From contig NZ_FWXX01000010.1 in the NCBI RefSeq assembly GCF_900176475.1, positions 62,001 through 126,000 of the forward strand: a stretch of 64,000 nucleotides of DNA, written 5' to 3'. This document shows positions 25,706 through 33,920 of the stretch, in pieces. The notes under the pieces were generated by a model. It saw only the letters and a list, made by a program, of their open reading frames with translations, had not been told where the DNA came from and made no database searches. Each line of letters starts with the position of its first letter. Position 1 is the stretch's first letter. A program made the position numbers and the translations under genes. This stretch comes from Tropicibacter naphthalenivorans (GTDB taxonomy: Bacteria; Pseudomonadota; Alphaproteobacteria; Rhodobacterales; Rhodobacteraceae).

Positions 25706-26070
25706 GCTGCATCGCGCAGGTGGGGGGCTGGGAGTGCGGGGCAGGGGGCTGCATCCCGTCGTGGCTCTGGATCGTCGTCCTCACCCCATCCAGGGCCTTG
25801 CGCATCCACCCGTCAGCCCTGCGCGGCATTCAAGAGATGGGCAGGCCGTCAAAGCGGTTGCCCCTGCAAGGTCGGCAGGGAACCTATTTCCGCCGGCGGC
25901 AAAGCCGCCTTTGCATCGCGAGACAAATAGCTTCCCTGCCGACCTCCTCCACGCTGTTCCGGCCCCGGTGAAGCCGGGGTGAAGGGGCAACCGCCCCGAC
26001 GGCTCGGGTCTGCCCATGAAGGCCGCGCGGGATGACGCGCGGACGAGACAGGCCCGGAGGCAAGAAACCG
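25706..26070 (+). ncRNA. Structured non-coding stretch before DUF2493
   Basis: There is no gene in these 365 bases but dense pairing. A long stem joins 25869-25882 with 25932-25945 (14 of 14) and continues as CTATTT (25884-25889) with AAATAG (25925-25930). Its loop holds GGCGGC-AAA-GCCGCC (25895-25909). Then come CCCCGG-TGAAG-CCGGGG (25963-25979), GGGGC-AACC-GCCCC (25984-25997) and CCGCGCG-GGATGA-CGCGCGG (26023-26042). Five ordered hairpins suggest a folded leader or small RNA. Strand is assumed from the downstream gene. I cannot name a known RNA family. Confidence 0.5.
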
Positions 26071-27003
26071 ATGACGATCCATACCCACGACGACGCGTAT
26101 GAACCCGCCCATAGCGCATCCCAGACCGCCCATGCGCTCGACGAGCTGCAGCTGTATGGCTACCGCCCCTTCGACGAGCCCGATCCGCGCCCGATGCCCG
26201 ATGGGCAGCGCCTCGCGGTCGCCGTCGCCGACATCTTCGACGCCCTCGTCGCGACCCTGGAAGACACCCGTATGGAACCCGATCTCGAAGAGGTGCTCTG
26301 GGGCCAGGTCAACCTTTTCCACCGCGCCACGGCCCGGATCGAGCGGTCGCTCGATGAGAACGAACAGGCGCAGCGCCGCCTCCAACGCGAGCAGGACGGC
26401 TCGGAGGTGAAATCCGTCGAGCTCGAGCGCCTGACGGCCGAAGGCCTGACCCTCGTCGAACGGCGGAACTGCATGGACATGATGCGCGATCACGCCGCAT
26501 CCGAGTTTGTTCAGCACACGGGATCGACCTGGCGCCCCCGCACCGGCTCGATGGTGAACCGCCAGCACATGACCGCCGCCCTGATCGACAGCCGCGATTT
26601 CCTGGCCGCCAAGCGCCGCGCCGAGACCGAGGTGATGTTGCCCGCTGGCCCCAAGGTCGCCCTCACCGGCGGGACCGATTTCAACGATCATCGCCTGATC
26701 TGGGGCAAGCTCGACCAGGTCCGGACCAAGTATCCCGACATGGTCCTTTTGCACGGTGGCAGCCCAAAAGGCGCAGAACTCATCGCCGCTAAATGGGCCG
26801 AAGCCCGGGGCGTGACGCAGGTCGCCTTCAAGCCTGACTGGACCAAGCACGCCAAGGCCGCGCCCTTCAAACGAAATGACGCAATGCTGGATGTGCTCCC
26901 GGTCGGGGTCCTCGTCTTCCCCGGGACCGGTATCCAGGAAAACCTCGCCGACAAGGCCAAGAAGCTCGGCATCCCGGTCATGAAGTTCGAGAAGGGGGCG
27001 TGA
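26071..27003 (+). CDS. DUF2493 (SLOG-like) protein
   Basis: Protein of 310 aa. The N-terminal ~190 residues are helical and charged. The C-terminal domain is DUF2493, a Rossmann-like nucleotide-binding fold of the SLOG superfamily: KVALTGGTDFNDHRLIWGKL, VLLHGGSPKGAELIAAKWA and VLVFPGTGIQENL. Start at 26071 with GGAGG about 10 bases upstream. It is a regular member of alphaproteobacterial plasmid blocks next to Toprim and methylase-helicase genes. SLOG domains are thought to sense or process nucleotides; the ligand here is unknown. Confidence 0.87.
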   Translation: MTIHTHDDAYEPAHSASQTAHALDELQLYGYRPFDEPDPRPMPDGQRLAVAVADIFDALVATLEDTRMEPDLEEVLWGQVNLFHRATARIERSLDENEQAQRRLQREQDGSEVKSVELERLTAEGLTLVERRNCMDMMRDHAASEFVQHTGSTWRPRTGSMVNRQHMTAALIDSRDFLAAKRRAETEVMLPAGPKVALTGGTDFNDHRLIWGKLDQVRTKYPDMVLLHGGSPKGAELIAAKWAEARGVTQVAFKPDWTKHAKAAPFKRNDAMLDVLPVGVLVFPGTGIQENLADKAKKLGIPVMKFEKGA

Positions 27004-27085
27004 GCCCCCACCCGTCTCGGGACAGATGATAGTGGAAACGACGCCGGCTACCTGATATTGTGAAGCAGCGAAAGGTGACCGCAAG

Positions 27086-27358
27086 ATGTTCGACGAATCG
27101 CAGCAACTGGACGTGTTTCCGACGGTGGTCGATCTGAAACGGATCGACCCGTCCCTCAACATGCGGCGCTTCTATCGGATGAGCGTTCAGCCCGATCTCT
27201 TCGGCGGAGTGAGCCTGGTGCGAGAATGGGGCCGGATCGGGTTTCGAGGTCAGATGCTGATTGAACAACATGATGACGAGGGTAGGGCGGTCAACGCTTT
27301 GATGAAGCTGTCGGCGATGAAGAAGCGGCGGGGGTATCGGTTGCTGGGCGAGCGTTGA
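27086..27358 (+). CDS. WGR-domain protein
   Basis: Small protein of 90 aa consisting of a single WGR domain: MRRFYRMSVQPDLFGGVSLV, the signature REWGRIGFRGQ and a C-terminal helix. WGR domains occur in PARPs and in bacterial stand-alone forms and probably contact nucleic acid or adjoining proteins. It closes the housekeeping block before the cargo region. Confidence 0.88.
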   Translation: MFDESQQLDVFPTVVDLKRIDPSLNMRRFYRMSVQPDLFGGVSLVREWGRIGFRGQMLIEQHDDEGRAVNALMKLSAMKKRRGYRLLGER

Positions 27359-27573
27359 GAACGGCCCTGACCGGACAGTTGGATTCCAGAATATTGCAGG
27401 TTGTGCACCTTAAAGCTGTCGCTCGGTAGATGCTGCCACCAAACTGCTGTGGTACCCCGACCGACAACCCTATCCTGCTTTTTGATCAATTGGATGCGCC
27501 GTATAATGCGTGTCGCAATGCAGCATTGACTTGACCAAAGCCGTGATGGCAGCCACGCGTCCCGGTCCTTTCG

Positions 27574-28230
27574 TCAGCCATCCGGAGGGGTTGTGGCCGA
27601 CTTTGAAAACAGCGCGTGGCGTAGTTCAATCTGTAATCCGCTTTGGCGGTTATGCCTTGTGCGGAAGCGCTCAATCGTTTCGATCACGGCAAGGGGTGTG
27701 GGGCCCTCAGCGAGCCCGAGAGGTACATGGCTGCCGATGGCGGCGGCAATCCGCGAATGAGCGAAGGGTACGTCGCCATCGAGCACATAACCTAGCATGC
27801 ACCCCACAGGCAGCTGCTCAGCATACTGCTCGGTGAGAAAGCGCATCATGCCCTGAGTGACGTACACAGTAGCCAAGGAACTTCGGCTTCCGCCATTAAT
27901 CACGTTTAGCCGCTTGCACTCATAGGCGAGGTATCGCTCCCGATCCCAGTCGAAGAGCACAGCGATGTCGATGATGCCCTTGCTATATTTAGACCCGTCA
28001 GCGGCTAAGCCGAATGGCTCGAACTGGTACTCGACCCAATGGCATAACCGACGCACGACGACGTCCTTGGGGAGGCGATCAACGAGGTTGATGGTGATAT
28101 CATCTTCCCTTGGTTGCTCGGGAAGAACCGCCATGCACTCTGGCCACGCTGCCGCGATCCGCTCTAGGAAGCGATCGTCAAACGAAACGAAGTTGTCGAT
28201 CCATCCCTGCACATCACCGATCAGCATCAA
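27574..28230 (-). CDS. PD-(D/E)XK nuclease-like protein of methylase operon
   Basis: Protein of 218 aa, last gene of a three-gene operon. The stretch SKGIIDIAVLFDWDRERYLA followed by YECKRL reads as a PD-(D/E)XK active site: Asp88, Glu104 and Lys106 (E-C-K), on adjacent beta strands, with an upstream WVEYQFEP that could give the first Glu. The rest is alpha/beta with no other motif. Its start overlaps the methylase stop by 4 bases. It may be the nuclease partner of the methylase or a modification-dependent subunit; the family is not one I recognise. Confidence 0.72.
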   Translation of the reverse strand: MMLIGDVQGWIDNFVSFDDRFLERIAAAWPECMAVLPEQPREDDITINLVDRLPKDVVVRRLCHWVEYQFEPFGLAADGSKYSKGIIDIAVLFDWDRERYLAYECKRLNVINGGSRSSLATVYVTQGMMRFLTEQYAEQLPVGCMLGYVLDGDVPFAHSRIAAAIGSHVPLGLAEGPTPLAVIETIERFRTRHNRQSGLQIELRHALFSKSATTPPDG

Positions 28231-31200
28231 TCGGCGCCCTGCTGTTGGGGCTTGGCGGCAGCTTGCTGGAGGTCGAGCGCTATTCCATCGGCATCGGCGA
28301 GCGCCGTGGAGCGCAGCCAGAAGCGCATCTGCATAGGCTTGATTAGGTAGAGGCAGTCCCCGACGAAAATGCGCAGATCCGGCATGAGCTGGAAGTTACC
28401 GTTGAGAGGCCTGTGGATGTGGGCTGCAAGCGTGTTGAGTACGTTGCTGAGTTCGCCGGTCGCATCTTCGGCATAGTCTTCATGCCCGCCCAAATGCAGG
28501 CGTAGGATCGCGAGATCGGCGCCGCGCGCGACAAGGCGTGCATCGATCTTCTTGCCTTTGAACCAGTCCGCGAGGCTCGCCGACAATGTGCGCGCATATA
28601 GAGTGCGTTGGGGTTCGTCAGGCGCGCTCCAGAGTTTCGGGAAGTTACCTTCATGGGGCTGAAGCGCAGGAAGGATTATCTCGACAGTATCGTCGACTAG
28701 CGCGATCTCATCGGGAGACAGGCAGAAATATTGATACGCGAGCCGATCGATCTTACGAAGAACATCGTTGTCATCGACCTGAATCGAGAACGGCTCGTTG
28801 GAACGCTCGCACGCGTCGTCCACAATTGCGATCAGCTCAACAGCGGCTTGTGCTGCTGCGGCATGGTCCGGAACATCGTCGGGCGATGGGAACGGCAAGC
28901 GGAGCAGGTCGGCCTGCTGGACTTCGGGTCGATCCGAACCAAACGAAGCGGTGCCATGAAATGCGTACCAGACCGCGATGCGACTATTGAGTATCGCTGT
29001 CAAGAGCTTGGCACGGTCGCTGTCGTCCCCCGGCACCACGATCGCCTGGAAGATATGCTGGAAGGTCAGTGGCTGATCGCAATAGGCAGCACGAAGGCGG
29101 TTCTGCGAAGTCTCGACCCCACGCGGGATAAGGATCCGCGAGCCATCGAATCCGGCTTCAAACCCGCGACGACGAACCGACGACGATGCGGCCGGCGTTA
29201 AGCCTTCCACAGTCTGGGCTAGGCGTGAATAGGCCGCGATGGGTAGGTCCGGCAGTCGGCCGACATATGCACTTTCGAGTGGAGGCGCATCGCTACCGCT
29301 GTCTTCATTGAAGGGCTGATAGCCTTGCCCGATCACCCAGCGATCGCCCGGGTCTTCGCGGCGACGGCTTAAGCCGCCGAAGTCTTGGACGAAGGCCTCT
29401 AGCTTGGGATACCGTGCTAGGTAGCCGAAAAGCTTGGCGTCCGGTTCCCGCATCCAAAGGCGCTGCTTGAAGATGAGCGGATTATCGAGAACGGTGCCCA
29501 CCCCAAGCGAGGCTTTGTCCGCGCTGCTCAACGTGATGACACGCTTGATGCGCAAGTTGAGGTCGGCCTTTGGCGCCCAATAGTCAAAGCGATACGGGAA
29601 ACTACCGGCACTCGCATTGCTGTAGATTATCAGAGCTGTAGGGCGATGGGCTTTCTCGAAAAGCTGAAAGCGAAGGTCAGCGAAATTGATGACGCGGCGG
29701 ACCTGTGACTTTCGGAAGAAAGCGTCACGCGCTTCGACCGTTTTCTGAGCGTGGTTGTGCAGGAACCCCATCGCTGGCAGCAGGAAGGCGATCAGTCCCC
29801 CGTCGGCCAGATGCGAAAGGGCCTTCCAGCTGAATGCCCAGGCATCCTCGCCACCAGGCATCGGATGGCCGGCCCTCTTGCTCCACTGTACAGACGAACG
29901 AGCCGGACCGCGGCGGCTAGTCCATGGCGGATTGCCGATGATTACCTCGTATCGGGCACCGTTAGGAGACACTTCGAAAAAGTCGCGGCAGACGAGGTTC
30001 TTGCCCCAAAGTTCCGGGAGGAGTTTACCCCGAGTGATGAGCTTGCGGATGTCACGTGGCGAGACCTCTTCGAGCAAGGCTACGTAGAGCGAAAACACGG
30101 CGACTCGAACAGCGCCGCCATTCAAATCCCAGCCATGGATTTGGCTCAGTAAGTTCAACAGCGTTTTCCAGGAAATCGTCTGGGTTTTGTGTTTGGCTCG
30201 CCAGTGTTCGCAGAGCCGCTGGAACGAACGGACGAGAAAAACGCCTGAACCGCAGGCAGGGTCGAGGAAGTTTCCTGTCGTCCTTGTCGCATCCGGCAAC
30301 AAGTCCCACGCTTGTGAAACGACCGTGTCGGCGAGGAACATGGGCGTGTAGTAGGCACCGTTGGCACGGCGTTCGGCCTCGCGTTCACCTAAGAACCGAT
30401 CGTAGACGGCGCTGACGAGCTCGATTGGAATATAGCGGAAGTCATAGCCCCAGAACCGCAGCTGCCCGGAACGCGCCATTTCTTCACGGCCTGCCCGGAA
30501 CCGCGCCAAGATCGTCAGATGGGCAGGCGTGACTTCTGGCGCCTCGCTTGTGGCCTCGAAGGAGCACGGCGCGACGAACAGATCGCCATTGAAATCTGCC
30601 TGAAGGGTCCGAAAGAAGGACCGGAAGAGATTGACGTCACCGGTTTTCAGAAGTGCCGAAAAACTTTCCGCGCGCTTCTCGGAGACGGCGGCAAAGTAGG
30701 CGGGGGTTACAATGTCTCGGTCTTCAAGGTAGGCGATAAACATCGCCTGAATAAGCAGGGCCTGGGCCGCATCGGGAGCGAGCGCAGCCTTTTGCAGGAG
30801 ATGATGGGACTCATTCAGATTGTCGAGGAGAACCTGATCGATGCGTTCTTTCGAGGGGAAAAATTCGCCGTAGTCCTTCCAAAGACGTCCGGATTCCGCG
30901 CCGTAGATAAGGTTCTGGAACCGCAATGCTTCGGTTGTCAGGCTCAGGCTATCGATGAGGCAACGGGTCTCGAAGGCGTCGCCTGGATCCCTCAGCGGAG
31001 TGCGGGCGAGCGAAAACGCTCTTAACGTATCGTCGGCGATAACCAGCAACAGGCTTGCCAGGCCCTGATTCCAGAGTGCGCCGTGAAGATCTATTATGGC
31101 GGCACGGTCATAGTGATCGGCTTCTAAGATCGCGACGGTTGGGACGCCTTGTACGCAGAAGATCGCCGATACGCCCATTTCGGTGAGGGCGGCTCGGATA

Positions 31201-31325
31201 GCCGGCGCATGCGGTACGTCGCTGACGGTCTCGGCTGACTCGTAGAGCTCAGGCGAGCGCCGATGTGTGAGCCCCAGACGGTCTTTCCACTCCGGTGCCA
31301 ATGAGGATGCCAGGGTGGTGGTCAT
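28227..31325 (-). CDS. N6-adenine DNA methylase, Eco57I/PglX-like
   Basis: Large protein of 1032 aa with a gamma-class N6-adenine methylase core: motif X region NGAYYTP (322-328), SAM motif DPACGSGVFL (355-364) and catalytic NPPW (465-468). The N-terminal 300 residues are alpha/beta, and the ~500 C-terminal residues look like target recognition and dimerisation regions (a GRLPDLPIAAYSRL area and AILNSRIAVWYAF). The size and layout resemble Eco57I-type (type IIG) enzymes, but I see no clear nuclease motif in the N-terminus; the adjacent 218-aa protein may supply it. ATGA overlaps couple it to both neighbours. Confidence 0.88.
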   Translation of the reverse strand: MTTTLASSLAPEWKDRLGLTHRRSPELYESAETVSDVPHAPAIRAALTEMGVSAIFCVQGVPTVAILEADHYDRAAIIDLHGALWNQGLASLLLVIADDTLRAFSLARTPLRDPGDAFETRCLIDSLSLTTEALRFQNLIYGAESGRLWKDYGEFFPSKERIDQVLLDNLNESHHLLQKAALAPDAAQALLIQAMFIAYLEDRDIVTPAYFAAVSEKRAESFSALLKTGDVNLFRSFFRTLQADFNGDLFVAPCSFEATSEAPEVTPAHLTILARFRAGREEMARSGQLRFWGYDFRYIPIELVSAVYDRFLGEREAERRANGAYYTPMFLADTVVSQAWDLLPDATRTTGNFLDPACGSGVFLVRSFQRLCEHWRAKHKTQTISWKTLLNLLSQIHGWDLNGGAVRVAVFSLYVALLEEVSPRDIRKLITRGKLLPELWGKNLVCRDFFEVSPNGARYEVIIGNPPWTSRRGPARSSVQWSKRAGHPMPGGEDAWAFSWKALSHLADGGLIAFLLPAMGFLHNHAQKTVEARDAFFRKSQVRRVINFADLRFQLFEKAHRPTALIIYSNASAGSFPYRFDYWAPKADLNLRIKRVITLSSADKASLGVGTVLDNPLIFKQRLWMREPDAKLFGYLARYPKLEAFVQDFGGLSRRREDPGDRWVIGQGYQPFNEDSGSDAPPLESAYVGRLPDLPIAAYSRLAQTVEGLTPAASSSVRRRGFEAGFDGSRILIPRGVETSQNRLRAAYCDQPLTFQHIFQAIVVPGDDSDRAKLLTAILNSRIAVWYAFHGTASFGSDRPEVQQADLLRLPFPSPDDVPDHAAAAQAAVELIAIVDDACERSNEPFSIQVDDNDVLRKIDRLAYQYFCLSPDEIALVDDTVEIILPALQPHEGNFPKLWSAPDEPQRTLYARTLSASLADWFKGKKIDARLVARGADLAILRLHLGGHEDYAEDATGELSNVLNTLAAHIHRPLNGNFQLMPDLRIFVGDCLYLIKPMQMRFWLRSTALADADGIALDLQQAAAKPQQQGAD

Positions 31326-31798
31326 GCTCGTTTACCGCGCTTTCCCGGCTGAATGTCCACTGAAGTGGGTGGGAACTGCAGATGACCTTGGGCTTGTTCA
31401 ACTTCCACCGCCATCAGAGACGATCGTAGGCGCGCAATTATCGGCGCGCACGGCACACAGTGAGTAGAAACTTCCAGTGGTTGGCGTTGGACAAGGCTTA
31501 TCTCTACCAAGCGACAGTTGTCGGCTTCCATCATGGCGACGCAGTTTTCGAGTGAGAGCCAGGACCTTCCCTGGCACTCGCTGAAGAGTTGATCGAAACG
31601 GTTGCCCATCGTTCCCACACGCATGCCGAAATCTCGGACCATCTCAGCCACTATCGCCAACGAAACGACGTCGCCAGGCGTGAAGCTCGGCGCATGCCCC
31701 TTGTGCGAGGCCAAGGCCGGGATTGCTGTTTTCCAAGTTCGAAAGGCGTCCACTGAAATGGACAGCAACTCGCGGATCTGGCTCTGAGTGTAACGCAT
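31322..31798 (-). CDS. MerR-like helix-turn-helix regulator of methylase operon
   Basis: First gene of the operon, 158 aa. The N-terminus (MRYTQSQIRELLSISVDAFR, TWKTAIPAL) is a MerR-type winged helix with the linking SFTPGDVVSLAIVAEMVRDF helix. The C-terminus has no effector-domain motif. The stop overlaps the methylase start by 4 bases. A controller placed ahead of a methylase, with repeats exactly on its promoter, suggests it times expression of the operon. No ribosome site is obvious before the ATG. Confidence 0.78.
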   Translation of the reverse strand: MRYTQSQIRELLSISVDAFRTWKTAIPALASHKGHAPSFTPGDVVSLAIVAEMVRDFGMRVGTMGNRFDQLFSECQGRSWLSLENCVAMMEADNCRLVEISLVQRQPLEVSTHCVPCAPIIARLRSSLMAVEVEQAQGHLQFPPTSVDIQPGKRGKRA

Positions 31799-31806
31799 AA
31801 CGCCAG

Positions 31807-31872
31807 ATTAGCCGGGAAAAGTTTCCATATCAATCCGGGAAAAGCCCTCTATCAATCCGGTGTAAACCCCAC
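31807..31872 (-). promoter_or_regulatory. Tandem-repeat operator and promoter of methylase operon
   Basis: Three imperfect units lie 22-23 bases apart: CCGGGAAAAG at 31812 and 31835, and TATCAATCCGG at 31828 and 31850. On the minus strand these supply a -35-like TTGATA (31850-31855) and a -10-like TGATAT (31827-31832), 17 bases apart, 28 bases before the start codon. Repeats two helical turns apart on the promoter fit binding of the regulator on one DNA face. Confidence 0.6.
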
Positions 31873-32064
31873 GTCTGTATTTGGTTTGTTCTTGTCTGAG
31901 ATCGACCCGCCAAGCTAACTGAGCCTTTACGAGTCTTAACACAAGGTGGTCTTTCGCTGCGACCCGCATGATCGACCGCAATGTTGGCGTTGTCCCAACT
32001 GAATGCGGTACTGTGCTTGGTCCGTCTTCGACTATGTTACATAAAACGAATTCTCGGATTTTTG

Positions 32065-33204
32065 TTATTGTACTGTTTTTGCTGCAGAAAAACCCTTGTC
32101 TCCATCGAGCTTCAACCAGTATCGCGTGTGTCTCAGCTCGCCAGTTCGGTTCAGCGCGCCCTTCTCGACCAAGTCCTGTAGATCGCGGGTCGCGGTTGCG
32201 CGGGATGTGCCGGTGATCTTGAGGTAGTTATCCGCGCTTAGGCCGCCGCTGAAACCTTCGGGTCCTTCACGGAACATCCGCGCGATGGCCTTGGCCTGGC
32301 GGTCGTTCAGGTGATCTCTATGTCGATCGTAAAAGTGTGCCTTGTTGATGAAGAACGCTACGCGGTCGAGTGTGATCTGCTGCGCCTTCAAGACAATCTC
32401 TGCGAACCAGATGAGCCACGCCGTCACGTCAAGCGTCGTTTGATGCCGCTTGAGTTGGTCGTAGTACTCTTTCCGCTCTTTCTCGATGGTGAAGGCGAGC
32501 GAGATTAGGGTCGGCTGGCCAATGTTCTGCGCCAGCGACTTTTCAGCGAGCGCGCGGCCCAGGCGGCCGTTGCCGTCTTCGAATGGGTGGATGCTCTCGA
32601 AATAGTGGTGGCTTAGCCCGGCACGCGTCAGGGCGGGAAGCGGCTCTGCTCCCCGCGGGCCGGTCCTATTGAACCAATCCGCGTATCGCTCCATCTCAGG
32701 CATGACCTGCGCCGAAGGCGGCGCTTCGAAATGGATCGTCGGTCGGTCAAAGCGGCCGGAAACGATTTGCATCGATTCGGCGTGTTGTCGGTAGGCTCCG
32801 ATGGTCTCTAACCGACGGTCATGGGACAGCAGCATCCGATGCCAGCGGTACAGCGTCTCGTGGCTCAGCGGCTCCGCAAAGCTGGAATAGACGTCAACCA
32901 TCATTTCCGCGACGCCCTGTTCGCGCGGTTTGGCGGGATAACTGTCGGGATCGAGTCCCAGATGGCGCCGCAGCGAAGACTGGACGCTGAGCCGGTCGAG
33001 GATTTCGCCTTCGATGGCGCTGGTCTGCATGGCTTCGTCGCTGAGTAACTCGATGCGGAGTTGCTCGCGATCCGGCGGGTTGACATGATGGACTGCGCCG
33101 AGGATTTCTCCGGATGACAGCAGAAACCTCTGTTCGAACGGCTCCAGAGCGGAGGCGTCATACCGGAAATCCGGCCAGTCGGGCAGTGTCCAGTTCCAGG
33201 TCAT
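32065..33204 (-). CDS. Fic-family AMP-transferase-like protein
   Basis: Protein of 379 aa. The Fic core has the full catalytic motif HPFEDGNGRLGR (206-217), and an N-terminal inhibitory helix carries TSAIEG (61-66), the (S/T)xxxE(G/N) motif that blocks ATP binding, so it is of the intramolecularly inhibited class. The N-terminus fits DUF4172 and the C-terminal ~70 residues form a winged helix (LKITGTSRATATRDLQDLVE). Such proteins usually add AMP to a target protein, often their own or a topoisomerase. It may be a self-controlled toxin or regulator within the cargo slot. Confidence 0.9.
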   Translation of the reverse strand: MTWNWTLPDWPDFRYDASALEPFEQRFLLSSGEILGAVHHVNPPDREQLRIELLSDEAMQTSAIEGEILDRLSVQSSLRRHLGLDPDSYPAKPREQGVAEMMVDVYSSFAEPLSHETLYRWHRMLLSHDRRLETIGAYRQHAESMQIVSGRFDRPTIHFEAPPSAQVMPEMERYADWFNRTGPRGAEPLPALTRAGLSHHYFESIHPFEDGNGRLGRALAEKSLAQNIGQPTLISLAFTIEKERKEYYDQLKRHQTTLDVTAWLIWFAEIVLKAQQITLDRVAFFINKAHFYDRHRDHLNDRQAKAIARMFREGPEGFSGGLSADNYLKITGTSRATATRDLQDLVEKGALNRTGELRHTRYWLKLDGDKGFSAAKTVQ

Positions 33205-33425
33205 GAGGTATAGGCACCCTTTCTATAAATCAAGATTAGAGCATTGGTGAGGCATAGAGGTCAATGCTATGGCTCAGAAATCCGGAAAGGAGATTGCCCA
33301 ATGTGCGTCCATGGTCAGCTTTGCTGGCCACATCAATCTTGCGCTTTGCCGCAGATCAAAGCTGCAATACCCTGCGTGAAGAGACTCAAGCGCCATCAAG
33401 AGCGCTGCCAACAAGAGGACAGCAG

Positions 33426-33740
33426 ATGCATCCACTGATCTACTCGTGCAAGTTGGTCGAAATCCCGCGAAACCTCGCGAGATTTGGCCTGAAACCTGGA
33501 GACCAGCTCGATCTCCGCTAGGTCGAAGACCGGGTCGAGGTCCTTGCCAAACCCAAGGGTCTGATCGCCTGGATGTTTGGCGGCGATGCGAAACCAGTTG
33601 GCCAAATCGATGAAACTCACTGCCGGCGTATACAGCCTTTCATGGCGGAGGCACGCAAGTTTAGGATCAAGGTCGTCGACATCGATGGTTTCGTCAAAGA
33701 ACCGAAAGGTGTCTCGGTCTCCATATGGGTCGATTCCTGA
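33426..33740 (+). pseudogene. Small gene interrupted by one in-frame TAG
   Basis: A single frame runs from ATG 33426 to TGA 33738-33740 (104 codons) except for TAG at 33519-33521. Both halves look coding: first LIYSCKLVEIPRNLARFGLK and PGDQLDLR, then VEDRVEVLAKPKGLIAWMFG and RKFRIKVVDIDGFVKEPKGV with SVSIWVDS. The first part is vaguely AbrB-like (LKPGDQLDL), but I do not assign a family. AGAGGA lies before the ATG. Either a recent nonsense mutation or readthrough. Confidence 0.45.
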
Positions 33741-33920
33741 TCCGGAAACACCGTTTCGTCAGCGTGGATTTGCGGTGCACAGCGGTTTCCTGAATGTCGC
33801 AGTGCTTCGGTGGCGGTACTTGGGTCTGCCAAGCGGGCTGACGTTTCGCGCGTAGTCCTAATTATGTTGCTTACGACTCCTTTTGGTACGCCCTTCATAA
33901 TATATCAGAAATAGCTGCCT
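33741..33920. other. Intergenic, lower GC
   Basis: About 180 bases between the interrupted small gene and the first multicopper oxidase gene. It includes a TA-rich run (TTCATAATATATCAG, 33894-33908). I see no gene here, and it marks the edge of the cargo slot. Confidence 0.35.

Noticed and set aside
31807-31872. Possible CRISPR array
   Set aside because: The repeats are directly adjacent with a 22-23 base period, imperfect and only three in number, with no spacers and no cas genes in the window. An operator is the better reading.
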